Below the pieces are notes generated by a model. That model worked only from the letters and a program-made list of their open reading frames with translations, made no database searches and had not been told where the DNA came from. Shown here piece by piece: positions 25,036-33,111 of a DNA stretch of 64,000 nucleotides; position 1 is the first letter of the stretch, and each line of letters opens with the position of its first letter. A program made the translations under genes and the position numbers. The stretch comes from Pseudomonas moorei (GTDB lineage Bacteria; Pseudomonadota; Gammaproteobacteria; Pseudomonadales; Pseudomonadaceae): assembly GCF_008801475.1 (NCBI RefSeq), contig NZ_VZPP01000010.1, positions 62,001 through 126,000 on the forward strand, given 5' to 3'.

Positions 25036-26031
25036 TCAAGTATCCAGATCGCCCGCCAGGAACTGTTTCAGACGCTGGCGCATCACCACACCCTCGTTCC
25101 CCAGGCAACCGATCGACGATCCGGCCAGGCTTTCCTGTGCCAGGTCGGACGCATCACCGGCCAACAACAACGGACACTCCAGGCTCATAGCCAGGCGATT
25201 CAAGCGCCGTGGCAATTCAGGGGCTGGTACGTGATTGGAAAAAAGCACCAGCGCCTGGGGCTTGATCCTTTCGCACACCAGGGTCAACTCGTCGAACGGC
25301 TGGCCGATGGTCAACACACGCACGCCGGTTTGCCCACTGCTCAGGAACAAGGCCGCTACCAGCAATTCCAGTTCCCGGCATTGGCCATCCAGGGCGCTGA
25401 CGATGACTCGCCTTGGCTGCTTGTCACGGATCAACATCAGCCGCTGCAATACCCGAGAGCGCAGAAAGCCGTCCAGGAACAGCCACTCGCTGGTCCGGCC
25501 GAATGAATCCTGGCGTTGCAGCAATTGCTTCCAGAGCGGGAGAAGGATGTCCTGAAACACGACCGGCTGGCTGTAGCTGGAATAGATCTGTCCATAGACC
25601 TGTTCGAGTTGAACGTCATCAAACGCACTGACGGCGGCCTGGACCTGTTGCTGCCATTGCGCGTAATCCGCTTGTACGAGGTCGTTGGGGATAATGTGGG
25701 ACAACGCCTGCAGCGGCTCGGACCTGGCCAGAATCTTGCCAATCTTGCTGACCGCGACACCGCGTTCGATCCAGCCGAGAATGCTGCGGACACGCTCGAT
25801 ATCGGTCATCGAATACAGGCGATGCCCACTTTCGGTGCGCGTTGGCACGATCAGACCGTAGCGGCGTTCCCACGCACGTAGCGTGACCGGATTGACGCCG
25901 GTCAGGCGCGACACTTCGCGAATGGGGAAAAGCTCTTGCTGCTCAAGAGATACAGCCTGCGGTACGCCTGAAGCAACATCAGTGAGTACGGGCATCTGGA
26001 GTTCGACGTCCATGTGTGGTTCGGACCTCAT
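25036..26031 (-). CDS. MerR-family regulator, class II LitR-like (B12-binding residues absent)
   Basis: 331 residues from the ATG at 26031, which has a good ribosome binding site (GGGGAG). An N-terminal MerR helix-turn-helix lies at about 35-100 (FPIREVSRLTGVNPVTLRAWERRYGL), then a helical linker and a cobalamin-binding-like Rossmann domain. The cobalamin motif DxHxxG is absent. In P. putida, B12-independent LitR relatives (PplR proteins) repress light-induced genes and work with adjacent LOV proteins. The neighbouring LOV gene makes this role likely here. Divergent from the monooxygenase-like gene. Confidence 0.83.
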   Translation of the reverse strand: MRSEPHMDVELQMPVLTDVASGVPQAVSLEQQELFPIREVSRLTGVNPVTLRAWERRYGLIVPTRTESGHRLYSMTDIERVRSILGWIERGVAVSKIGKILARSEPLQALSHIIPNDLVQADYAQWQQQVQAAVSAFDDVQLEQVYGQIYSSYSQPVVFQDILLPLWKQLLQRQDSFGRTSEWLFLDGFLRSRVLQRLMLIRDKQPRRVIVSALDGQCRELELLVAALFLSSGQTGVRVLTIGQPFDELTLVCERIKPQALVLFSNHVPAPELPRRLNRLAMSLECPLLLAGDASDLAQESLAGSSIGCLGNEGVVMRQRLKQFLAGDLDT

Positions 26032-26084
26032 TCTAACTCCCCTTCCCCATCCCCATTCAAGCGATGTGTGATCGAAAAACAACA

Positions 26085-26107
26085 AATACGAAAACAGTTG
26101 GAATACG
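26085..26107. promoter_or_regulatory. Direct repeat AATACG in the MerR upstream region
   Basis: AATACG occurs at 26085-26090 and 26102-26107, a 17-base start-to-start spacing, between the divergent MerR gene and the monooxygenase-like gene. It may be an autoregulatory site. It does not contain the TGTACA core I recall for P. putida PplR, so the link is weak. Confidence 0.25.
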
Positions 26108-26207
26108 GAACAATCCTTGCTTGACCCGATACGCAGCCCTCTACCCCGGCACTGCGTTTGGCGAAGTTCCTATCCGGAACGACGCAAAGTCTTAATGGAG
26201 ATACACA

Positions 26208-26777
26208 ATGTCTACCTCACCCGTCACGCTGATGGTGGCGCGTCGCGTCGCCGATGGGCGCTATCAGGATCTGATTGCCTGGCTGCGCGAAGGCGAACAA
26301 CTGGCCACCGACTTCCCCGGTTACCTCGGCTCCGGCGTGCTCGCTCCGCCGCCCGAGGATGACGAATTCCAGATTATTTTCCGCTTCGCCGACGAACAGA
26401 CCCTGCACACCTGGGAGCACTCCGCCTCGCGGACTGCCTGGTTGGCGCGCGGCAGCGACCTGTTCGCCCATCCGACAGAGCATCGGGTCAGTGGCATCGA
26501 AGGCTGGTTCGGCGCAGCCGGCCAACGTCCGCCGCGCTGGAAACAGGCGGTGGCGATCTGGCTGGCGTTCTTTCCGGTGTCGCTGCTGTTCAACTTTGCT
26601 CTCGGACCGTTGTTGGGCGAAATGAGCCTGCTGCCGCGGATATTGGTCAGCACGCTGTGCCTGACGCCGTTGATGGTCTACTGCTTCATTCCACTGTCGA
26701 CCCGGCTGCTGGCGGGTTGGCTCAATGGCAAACCTGTGCGCCGGTTGTCCGCCGAGCCAAGCCCTCAAAGCCGCTGA
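26208..26777 (+). CDS. Antibiotic-biosynthesis-monooxygenase-like protein with membrane tail
   Basis: 189 residues. The first 100 form an ABM-type dimeric barrel (VTLMVARRVADGRYQDLIAWLREGEQLATDFPGYLGSGVL). The C-terminal part has two hydrophobic segments (AVAIWLAFFPVSLLFNFALGP and ILVSTLCLTPLMVYCFIPLS), so it is membrane anchored. The combined domain order is common in proteobacteria but the reaction is unknown. It is divergent from the LitR-like MerR gene and so a candidate for light control. Confidence 0.78.
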   Translation: MSTSPVTLMVARRVADGRYQDLIAWLREGEQLATDFPGYLGSGVLAPPPEDDEFQIIFRFADEQTLHTWEHSASRTAWLARGSDLFAHPTEHRVSGIEGWFGAAGQRPPRWKQAVAIWLAFFPVSLLFNFALGPLLGEMSLLPRILVSTLCLTPLMVYCFIPLSTRLLAGWLNGKPVRRLSAEPSPQSR

Positions 26778-26784
26778 TCTCCTC

Positions 26785-26900
26785 CTGTAGGAGCGAGCCA
26801 GCTCGCGATGAGCCCGAGAACGCTGCGGGGTATCAGGCTTCCAGCGTTATCGTTCACAACCATCGCGAGCAGTCGAGCGTCGACCGGCTGCTCCTACCGG
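26785..26900. repeat. REP-type inverted repeat
   Basis: tgtaggagcgagccagctcgcgatg at the left is answered by an inverted copy ending gctgctcctac. The right copy carries an unusual insert (cagtcgagcgtcgaccg) compared with other copies in the window. Confidence 0.82.
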
Positions 26901-26963
26901 GGGCGTAGGTGAACGCCGCATTGCGCTGTTATAGTTTTGCTCTTACCGCAAAGCGAGCCGTTC

Positions 26964-27674
26964 ATGACCTCTTGCGCAGCCCCAATCCTCATCACCGGCG
27001 CCGGCCAGCGTGTCGGCCTGCATTGCGCGCAGCGCCTGCTCGAAGACGGCCATCGCGTGATTTTCAGCTACCGCAGTGAACGCCCCGGCGTGCAAACCCT
27101 GCGCGATCTGGGGGCGACGGCGCTGTTCGCCGATTTCGCCAGCGAAGGCGGAATCCTAGCCTTCATCAGCGAGCTGAAAACCCATACCGACAGCCTGCGG
27201 GCGATCGTGCATAACGCCTCCGAATGGCTGGCCGAAACCCCGGAGACCGAAGGCGAAGCCTTCACCCGCATGTTCAGCGTGCACATGCTGGCGCCCTACC
27301 TGATCAACCTGCATTGCGCCACGTTGCTCGAACGCTCGAGCCCAGCCGACATCGTGCATATCAGCGATGACGTGACCCGCAAGGGCAGCAGCAGGCACAT
27401 TGGCTACTGCGCCAGCAAAGCCGGGCTCGACAGCCTGACGCTGTCATTCGCCGCAAAATACGCGCCGGGCATCAAGGTCAACGGGATCGCCCCGGCCCTG
27501 CTACTGTTCAATCCTGATGACGACGCGGCCTACCGCGCCAAGGCGTTGGCCAAATCCGCGCTGGGTATCGAACCCGGCAGCGAAGTGATCTACCAGAGCC
27601 TGCGCTATTTGCTCGACAACCCTTATGTCACCGGCACGACCCTGACCGTCAACGGCGGAAGGCACATCAAATAA
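26964..27674 (+). CDS. folM: Dihydromonapterin reductase
   Basis: 236-residue short-chain dehydrogenase starting MTSCAAPILITGAGQRVGLH. The cofactor motif is TGAGQRVGLHCAQRL with an Arg typical of pteridine-reductase-type NADPH use, followed by HNAS, the catalytic Tyr/Lys in YCASKAGLD, and NGIAPALLLF. It reduces dihydromonapterin to tetrahydromonapterin. It is first of the folM-folE-folX cluster, 20 bases before folE. In Pseudomonas tetrahydromonapterin is the cofactor of phenylalanine hydroxylase, which links this cluster to the tyrosine pathway at 7968-11228. Confidence 0.9.
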   Translation: MTSCAAPILITGAGQRVGLHCAQRLLEDGHRVIFSYRSERPGVQTLRDLGATALFADFASEGGILAFISELKTHTDSLRAIVHNASEWLAETPETEGEAFTRMFSVHMLAPYLINLHCATLLERSSPADIVHISDDVTRKGSSRHIGYCASKAGLDSLTLSFAAKYAPGIKVNGIAPALLLFNPDDDAAYRAKALAKSALGIEPGSEVIYQSLRYLLDNPYVTGTTLTVNGGRHIK

Positions 27675-27694
27675 GTGTCCCGCGAGGATTTTCC

Positions 27695-28270
27695 ATGACG
27701 TTATCCCTGCCTCAGAACGCTTTGTCTCAGAGCTATCGCGAGATCCTCATCGGTCTCGGTGAAGACCCCGACCGCGAAGGTCTGCTCGACACGCCGGTGC
27801 GCGCGGCCAAGGCCATGCGATACCTTTGCCACGGTTACGACCAGAGTGTCGAAGAAATCGTCAACGGTGCGTTGTTCGCGTCCGACAATGATGAAATGGT
27901 CATCGTCGACAACATCGAGCTCTACTCGCTTTGTGAACATCACCTGCTGCCCTTCATTGGCAAGGCGCATGTGGCTTATATTCCCACGGGCAAGGTGCTG
28001 GGCCTGTCGAAAATCGCACGGCTGGTGGACATGTTCGCCCGACGCCTGCAAATCCAGGAAAACCTCACCCGGCAAATCGCCGACGCGGTGCAGCAAGTGA
28101 CCGGCGCGGCGGGCGTGGCGGTGGTCATCGAAGCCCAGCACATGTGCATGATGATGCGCGGCGTCGAGAAACAGAATTCGACCATGAACACCTCGGTGAT
28201 GCTCGGCGCCTTCCGCGAGTCGAGCAACACCCGCCAGGAGTTCCTGCAATTGATTGGACGGAGCAAGTAG
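27695..28270 (+). CDS. folE: GTP cyclohydrolase I
   Basis: 191 residues. Zinc ligands are visible in SLCEHHLLPF and in QHMCMMMRGV, with the signature IPTGKVLGLSKIARLVDMFARRLQIQE and the C-terminal stretch characteristic of the family. It turns GTP into 7,8-dihydroneopterin triphosphate. Packed with folM and folX, it probably serves tetrahydromonapterin rather than folate alone. A folE gene is among those reported as light-induced in P. putida, which matters given the LOV/LitR pair nearby. Confidence 0.96.
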   Translation: MTLSLPQNALSQSYREILIGLGEDPDREGLLDTPVRAAKAMRYLCHGYDQSVEEIVNGALFASDNDEMVIVDNIELYSLCEHHLLPFIGKAHVAYIPTGKVLGLSKIARLVDMFARRLQIQENLTRQIADAVQQVTGAAGVAVVIEAQHMCMMMRGVEKQNSTMNTSVMLGAFRESSNTRQEFLQLIGRSK

Positions 28271-28272
28271 TA

Positions 28273-28644
28273 ATGCCACAACTTCAACCAGGCATGGCAC
28301 GCATCCGGGTCAAGGACCTGTGCCTGCGCACCTTCATCGGCATCAACGAGGACGAAATCCTCAACAAGCAGGATGTGTTGATCAACCTGACCATCCTCTA
28401 CGCGGCCCAGGAAGCCGTGCGTGACAATGACATCGACCACGCGCTGAACTACCGGACCATCACCAAGGCCATCATCGCCCACGTCGAGGGCAATCGCTTC
28501 GCCCTGCTTGAACGCCTGACTCAGGAGATTCTCGATCTGGTCATGGCCAACGAGTCGGTACTGTATGCCGAGGTCGAAGTGGACAAGCCCCACGCCCTGC
28601 GATTCGCCGAGTCGGTGTCGATCACCCTGGCGGCGAGTCGCTGA
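28273..28644 (+). CDS. folX: Dihydroneopterin triphosphate 2'-epimerase
   Basis: 123 residues starting MPQLQPGMARIRVKDLCLRTFIGINEDE, 2 bases after folE. It has the FolB/FolX fold with the catalytic Lys of NKQDVLINL and the Glu/His stretch VDKPHALRFAESVSI; FolX rather than FolB is indicated by the RTFIGI start and the folE/folM context. It converts dihydroneopterin triphosphate to the monapterin epimer. Longer upstream frames run over folE and are not used. Confidence 0.9.
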   Translation: MPQLQPGMARIRVKDLCLRTFIGINEDEILNKQDVLINLTILYAAQEAVRDNDIDHALNYRTITKAIIAHVEGNRFALLERLTQEILDLVMANESVLYAEVEVDKPHALRFAESVSITLAASR

Positions 28645-28713
28645 GTGCGTCTGGCGGATTGCCCGCCAGACTTTTATCATCCCGCGCCACGACTGGATTT
28701 CACAGAGCCCGCC

Positions 28714-29010
28714 ATGAACGATCAACAACGCCTGGAACTCGAAGCCGCCGCCTTTCGCCGGCTGGTGGCCCACCTGGACAGCCGCAAGGATGTCCAGAAC
28801 ATCGACCTGATGAACCTCTCGGGTTTCTGCCGTAACTGCCTGTCCAAGTGGTACAAGGCGGCGGCCGACGAACGCCAGATCGAGGTCAGCCTCGACGAAG
28901 CCCGTGAAGTGGTTTACGGCATGCCGTACGCCGACTGGAAAGCCCAATTTCAGCAAGAAGCCAGCGCCGAACAACAAGCGGCGTTTGCCAAAGGAAAACC
29001 CAATGAGTGA
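28714..29010 (+). CDS. DUF1244 family protein
   Basis: 98 residues starting MNDQQRLELEAAAFRRLVAHL. The core NIDLMNLSGFCRNCLSKWYKAAAD with two cysteines and the AREVVYGMPYADWKAQFQ segment is typical of DUF1244, a small helical family of unknown function. It overlaps the next gene by 8 bases, so the two are translated together; both may follow folX in one transcript (69 bases from its stop). Confidence 0.85.
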   Translation: MNDQQRLELEAAAFRRLVAHLDSRKDVQNIDLMNLSGFCRNCLSKWYKAAADERQIEVSLDEAREVVYGMPYADWKAQFQQEASAEQQAAFAKGKPNE

Positions 29011-29341
29011 TTTGAACACCCTACGCGCCAGCCTCAAAAGCGGCGAACACGCCTTCGCCGATACCCTGGCGTTCATCGCCGCCGGTTACGACTACCAGCC
29101 ACAGGCGTTCAACAACGGTGGTGTGGAAAACGCCGCCGGACAGAACGAAGGTTCGTGCAAGACGCTGGGCCTGGCACTGCTGGAAGGCTTGAGCGATGAA
29201 GAAGCCCTGCTGGCGTTCGGCGAACACTACCGTTCGGTGCTGGCGACGCCTGAAGGCAGCGATCACGGCAATATCCGTGCGTTGATGGCCCATGGTCTGG
29301 CCGGCGTGAAGTTCGCTCAACAGCCCCTGACCCGCCGCTGA
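29003..29341 (+). CDS. HopJ-family protein
   Basis: 112 residues starting MSDLNTLRASLKSGEHAFADT. The stretch YDYQPQAFNNGGVENAAGQNEGSCK is the HopJ family signature. HopJ was named as a type III effector candidate in P. syringae, but homologues are widespread in bacteria without type III secretion, so the name does not imply secretion here. No type III machinery is visible in this window. Overlaps the DUF1244 gene. Confidence 0.85.
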   Translation: MSDLNTLRASLKSGEHAFADTLAFIAAGYDYQPQAFNNGGVENAAGQNEGSCKTLGLALLEGLSDEEALLAFGEHYRSVLATPEGSDHGNIRALMAHGLAGVKFAQQPLTRR

Positions 29342-29348
29342 TTTAACT

Positions 29349-29461
29349 TGCAGGAGCAGTCGGTCGACGCTCGATTGCTCGCGATGGACGACAGGGCACC
29401 GCGGGGTGTCAGGTTGCCAACGTTATCGTTGACCACCATCGCGAGCGGGCTCGCGCCTACA
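29349..29461. repeat. REP-type inverted repeat
   Basis: tgcaggagcagtcggtcgacgctcgattgctcgcgatgg at the left is answered by ccatcgcgagcgggctcgcgcctac. The left copy carries the same kind of insert (gtcggtcgacgctc) as the right copy at 26785-26900, in reverse orientation. Confidence 0.82.
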
Positions 29462-29593
29462 AGTTCAGCGTTCAAGGCGCCCGAACCACGTCCTGACTTT
29501 TAAGATTGATCCCGCCACTTTATTTCGTTTGCCCGCCAGTGCTGCTCACGGCTTAGATAAAAGGAAGTCCTCCTTCTTCCGAGCCGGTCATTC

Positions 29594-30844
29594 ATGAGCA
29601 GCGAAAGCATCAGCCAGTCGATCAACGTCGTTCACCCTGTCACCCTCAGCCACGGTAAAAACGCCGAGGTCTGGGATACCGATGGCAAACGCTACATCGA
29701 CTTCGTCGGTGGGATTGGCGTACTCAACCTCGGCCACTGCCATCCGCGCATCGTCGGAGCCATTCGTGAACAGGCCACCCGGCTGACCCATTACGCGTTC
29801 AACGCGGCGCAACATGAACCCTACATCGCCTTGATGGATCGCCTGAGCGCGTTTGTCCCGGTGGATTACCCTGTCAGTGGAATGCTCACCAACAGCGGCG
29901 CCGAAGCGGCGGAAAACGCCCTGAAAATCGTGCGCGGCGCCACCGGCCGCAGCGCCGTGATCGCCTTCGATGGAGGCTTCCACGGTCGTACGCTGGCCAC
30001 CCTCAACCTCAACGGCAAAGTCGCGCCCTACAAACAGAAAGTCGGTGTGTTGCCAGGCCCGGTGTATCACCTGCCCTTTCCGAGCCAGGACAACGGCGTG
30101 ACCTGCGCCGAGGCCCTGAAGGCGATGGAGCGGCTGTTCAGCGTCGAGATCGATGTCGAAGACGTGGCGTGTTTCATTGTCGAACCCGTGCAGGGCGAGG
30201 GCGGTTTCCTGGCGATGGACGTTGAGTTCGCCCAGGCATTACGGCGCTTCTGCGACGAGAAAGGCATTGTGCTGATCGCCGATGAAATCCAGTCCGGTTT
30301 CGGCCGTACCGGCCAACGCTTCGCCTTCTCGCGACTGGGCATCGAGCCTGACCTGATCCTGCTGGGCAAAAGCATCGCAGGCGGCGTGCCGCTGGGTGCG
30401 GTGGTCGGGCGCAAATCACTGCTCGACAACTTGCCCAAGGGCGGACTCGGCGGCACCTACTCGGGCAATCCCATCGCCTGTGCTGCCGCACTGGCGACCC
30501 TGGATGAAATGACCGATGCCCATCTGCAAGCCTGGGGCTCGCAGCAGGAAGAAGCGATTGTCAGCCGCTACGAATCCTGGCGCACGAACAAGCTGTCGCC
30601 GTACCTGGGACGACTGACGGGCGTCGGGGCGATGCGCGGCATCGAAATGATCACGCCCGATGGCACGCCGGCAGCGGCGCAGTTGACGCAATTGCTGGCC
30701 CTGGCGCGGGACGCCGGTTTGCTGCTGATGCCCAGCGGTAAATCGCGCCACATCATTCGGCTGCTGGCCCCGTTGACCACGGAGGCAGCGGTGCTGGAGG
30801 AAGGGTTGGATATTCTCGAAGCGTGTCTGAAGAAATTGGTCTGA
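29594..30844 (+). CDS. Class III aminotransferase (GabT-like; possible 2-aminoadipate transaminase)
   Basis: 416 residues, PLP-dependent fold type I. The pyridoxal lysine lies in LLGKSIAGGVPLGAV, with the phosphate-binding TNSGAEAAENALK and the IADEIQSGFGRTG motif. Length and sequence agree with 4-aminobutyrate / omega-amino-acid transaminases; I recall a close P. putida protein described as acting on 2-aminoadipate, so substrate is left open. No succinate-semialdehyde dehydrogenase gene is adjacent, which weakens a pure GABA role. Confidence 0.85.
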   Translation: MSSESISQSINVVHPVTLSHGKNAEVWDTDGKRYIDFVGGIGVLNLGHCHPRIVGAIREQATRLTHYAFNAAQHEPYIALMDRLSAFVPVDYPVSGMLTNSGAEAAENALKIVRGATGRSAVIAFDGGFHGRTLATLNLNGKVAPYKQKVGVLPGPVYHLPFPSQDNGVTCAEALKAMERLFSVEIDVEDVACFIVEPVQGEGGFLAMDVEFAQALRRFCDEKGIVLIADEIQSGFGRTGQRFAFSRLGIEPDLILLGKSIAGGVPLGAVVGRKSLLDNLPKGGLGGTYSGNPIACAAALATLDEMTDAHLQAWGSQQEEAIVSRYESWRTNKLSPYLGRLTGVGAMRGIEMITPDGTPAAAQLTQLLALARDAGLLLMPSGKSRHIIRLLAPLTTEAAVLEEGLDILEACLKKLV

Positions 30845-30858
30845 ACACCTCCCTTCCC

Positions 30859-30960
30859 TGCAGGAGCGAGCCTGCTCGCGATGGACGACAGGGCACCGCG
30901 GGGTGTCAGGTTGCCAGCGTCATCGTTGACCACCATCGCGAGCGTGCTCGCTCCTTCAGG
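30859..30960. repeat. REP-type inverted repeat
   Basis: caggagcgagcctgctcgcgatgg and ccatcgcgagcgtgctcgctcct face each other across about 55 bases. It lies between the aminotransferase and the trxB terminator. Confidence 0.85.
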
Positions 30961-30982
30961 AATGAGATTTCTTCGAGGCAAT

Positions 30983-31010
30983 AAAAAAACCGGCCGAAGC
31001 CGGTTCTTTT
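30983..31010. terminator. Bidirectional terminator after trxB and the aminotransferase
   Basis: A run of A, a 7-base stem (aaccggc / gccggtt) with CGAA loop, then TCTTTT. It lies 13 bases past the trxB stop on the minus strand. Confidence 0.82.
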
Positions 31011-31022
31011 ACGATCGCAGAA

Positions 31023-31979
31023 TCAAGCGTTCTGCAGATTGTCCAAGTAACGCTCGGCATCTAGTGCCGCCATGCAACCCGCACCAGCCGAAGTGATGGC
31101 CTGACGGTACACGTGGTCAGCCACGTCACCGGCCGCGAAGATACCTTCGAGGTTGGTCGCCGTGGCGTTGCCATCACGGCCGCCCTGCACAACCAGGTAG
31201 CCGTCTTTCAACGTCAACTGACCTTCGAACAGCGAGGTGTTCGGGGTGTGGCCGATGGCGATGAATACGCCGTCGACTTTCACTTCGTCGAAGCTGCCGT
31301 CGTTGTTCTTCAGACGGGCACCGGTCACACCCATGTTGTCGCCCAGGACTTCGTCCAGGGTCGCGTTCAACTTCAGAATGATCTTGCCTTCGGCCACGCG
31401 GGCGTTGAGCTTGTCGATCAGGATTTTCTCGGCGCGGAAGGTTTCACGACGGTGAATCAAGGTCACGGTGCTGGCGATGTTGGCCAGGTACAGCGCTTCT
31501 TCGACCGCCGTGTTACCGCCACCGACCACAGCCACTGGCTTGTTGCGGTAGAAGAAACCGTCGCAGGTCGCACAGGCCGAAACGCCTTTGCCCATGAACG
31601 CTTCTTCAGACGGCAGGCCCAGGTAGCGGGCGCTGGCACCGGTGGCGATGATCAGCGCATCGCAGGTGTAGGTCGCGCTGTCGCCGGTCAGGGTGTACGG
31701 CTTGGCAGCGAAGTCCACGGCGTTGATGTGATCGAAAACGATCTCGGTTTCAAAGCGCTCGGCGTGCTCTTTCATCCGCTCCATCAGCGCCGGGCCCGTC
31801 AGGCCGTGGACATCGCCCGGCCAGTTGTCGACTTCGGTGGTGGTGGTCAGTTGACCGCCGGCCTGCATGCCGGTGATCAGCAGCGGCTTGAGGTTGGCAC
31901 GGGCGGCATAGACCGCGGCACTGTAACCGGCAGGGCCGGAACCGAGAATAATCACTCGCGAATGACGGACTTCAGACAT
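31023..31979 (-). CDS. trxB: Thioredoxin reductase
   Basis: 318 residues from an ATG preceded by AGGAGCAGGTC; an upstream frame extension is not needed. FAD motif IILGSGPAGYSAAVYAARA, redox-active disulfide CATC in ACATCDG, NADPH motif VVGGGNTAVEEALYLA, and the C-terminal FAD motif GIFAAGDVAD are all intact. It transfers electrons from NADPH to thioredoxin. Monocistronic and divergent from cysZ (about 315 bases between start codons; that gap shows no further gene). Confidence 0.96.
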   Translation of the reverse strand: MSEVRHSRVIILGSGPAGYSAAVYAARANLKPLLITGMQAGGQLTTTTEVDNWPGDVHGLTGPALMERMKEHAERFETEIVFDHINAVDFAAKPYTLTGDSATYTCDALIIATGASARYLGLPSEEAFMGKGVSACATCDGFFYRNKPVAVVGGGNTAVEEALYLANIASTVTLIHRRETFRAEKILIDKLNARVAEGKIILKLNATLDEVLGDNMGVTGARLKNNDGSFDEVKVDGVFIAIGHTPNTSLFEGQLTLKDGYLVVQGGRDGNATATNLEGIFAAGDVADHVYRQAITSAGAGCMAALDAERYLDNLQNA

Positions 31980-32294
31980 GACCTGCTCCTGTTGACCGGC
32001 CCGGAACACCTGGCGCGGAACGCCGGCTTGCCGGCGGGAATTAAAAAAGGACCATTGAAAGCCTTGGGGAAGGCTGGAACTCGACAGTCCTGTAAAAAGA
32101 TTGGGTGCAGCGTATCGAGGGGGCGAAGATTAAGGAAATACGGTTTAACAATCCAGCTCATAGGTGGTCTCTATCCGATCACCGTGATTATCAGGACGCC
32201 TTTGTTACAGTTAATGTCGATGCCGCTACCGCGCTTTCGCCCGTCAGGCAAAGCCGGTAAGGTCGGCGCGTTTTCCCTCTGCTCGGAGCACGTT

Positions 32295-33047
32295 ATGCCC
32301 GCCCCTGTTCTGTCCGGCCCGCAATACCTGCGCGAAGGCCTGAAACTGGTTCTCAGCCCCAGCCTGCGCCTTTTTGTAATACTTCCACTTGCGATCAACC
32401 TGGTGCTGTTCGTCGGATTGATCTATCTGGCCGGCCATCAATTCAGCCTGTGGGTCGACACCCTGATGCCGTCACTGCCCGACTGGCTGAGCTTCCTCAG
32501 TTATGTCCTGTGGCCGCTGTTCGTGGTGCTGGTGGTGTTGATGGTGTTCTTCACCTTCACCCTGCTCGCCAACGTCATCGCCGCACCGTTCAACGGCTTT
32601 CTGGCGGAAAAGGTCGAAGTGGTGGTACGCGGCACCGACGACTTCCCGGCATTCAGCTGGGGCGAGCTGATCGCCATGATCCCCCGCACCCTGTCCCGGG
32701 AAATGCGCAAGCTAGGCTATTTCCTCCCCCGGGCAATCGCCTTGTTCATTCTTTCGTTCATCCCGGTGGTAAACATCATCGCCGCGCCGTTGTGGCTGCT
32801 GTTCGGGGTCTGGATGATGGCGATCCAGTACATCGACTACCCGGCGGATAACCACAAGCTGGGCTGGAATGAAATGCTCGCCTGGTTGCGGCAGAAGCGC
32901 TGGCAGTGCATGAGTTTCGGCGGCATCGTTTATCTGGTGCTGCTGATTCCGGTGGTCAACATTCTGATGATGCCGGCTGCGGTGGCCGGAGCGACGCTGT
33001 TCTGGGTGCGTGAGCGCGGGGCCGAGAACCTGGTGACCCAGCGCTGA
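32295..33047 (+). CDS. cysZ: Sulfate transporter CysZ
   Basis: 250 residues starting MPAPVLSGPQYLREGLKLVLSP. It has several hydrophobic segments (about 25-48, 68-98, 145-170 and 205-235) and the family stretch NVIAAPFNGFLAEKVE. CysZ brings sulfate into the cytoplasm, feeding the CysD-CysNC activation step encoded at 42634-45459. The longer open frame upstream is antisense to trxB and not used. Confidence 0.88.
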   Translation: MPAPVLSGPQYLREGLKLVLSPSLRLFVILPLAINLVLFVGLIYLAGHQFSLWVDTLMPSLPDWLSFLSYVLWPLFVVLVVLMVFFTFTLLANVIAAPFNGFLAEKVEVVVRGTDDFPAFSWGELIAMIPRTLSREMRKLGYFLPRAIALFILSFIPVVNIIAAPLWLLFGVWMMAIQYIDYPADNHKLGWNEMLAWLRQKRWQCMSFGGIVYLVLLIPVVNILMMPAAVAGATLFWVRERGAENLVTQR

Positions 33048-33111
33048 GACGGTCACAAATCCATCATGCAAACGCCATAACGCCGACATGGCCTCAGCCG
33101 ACACTGAGGTC

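Noticed and set aside
26032..26207. Search for a TGTACA-type PplR operator
   Set aside because: No TGTACA or close pair was found; only the AATACG direct repeat, kept as a weak candidate.
29003..29341. HopJ-like gene as evidence of type III secretion
   Set aside because: The family is common in species without type III secretion, and no secretion genes or hrp box were seen.
31113..32294. Long plus-strand frame joined to cysZ
   Set aside because: The first part is antisense to trxB. Only the part from 32295 is a recognisable protein with a plausible start.
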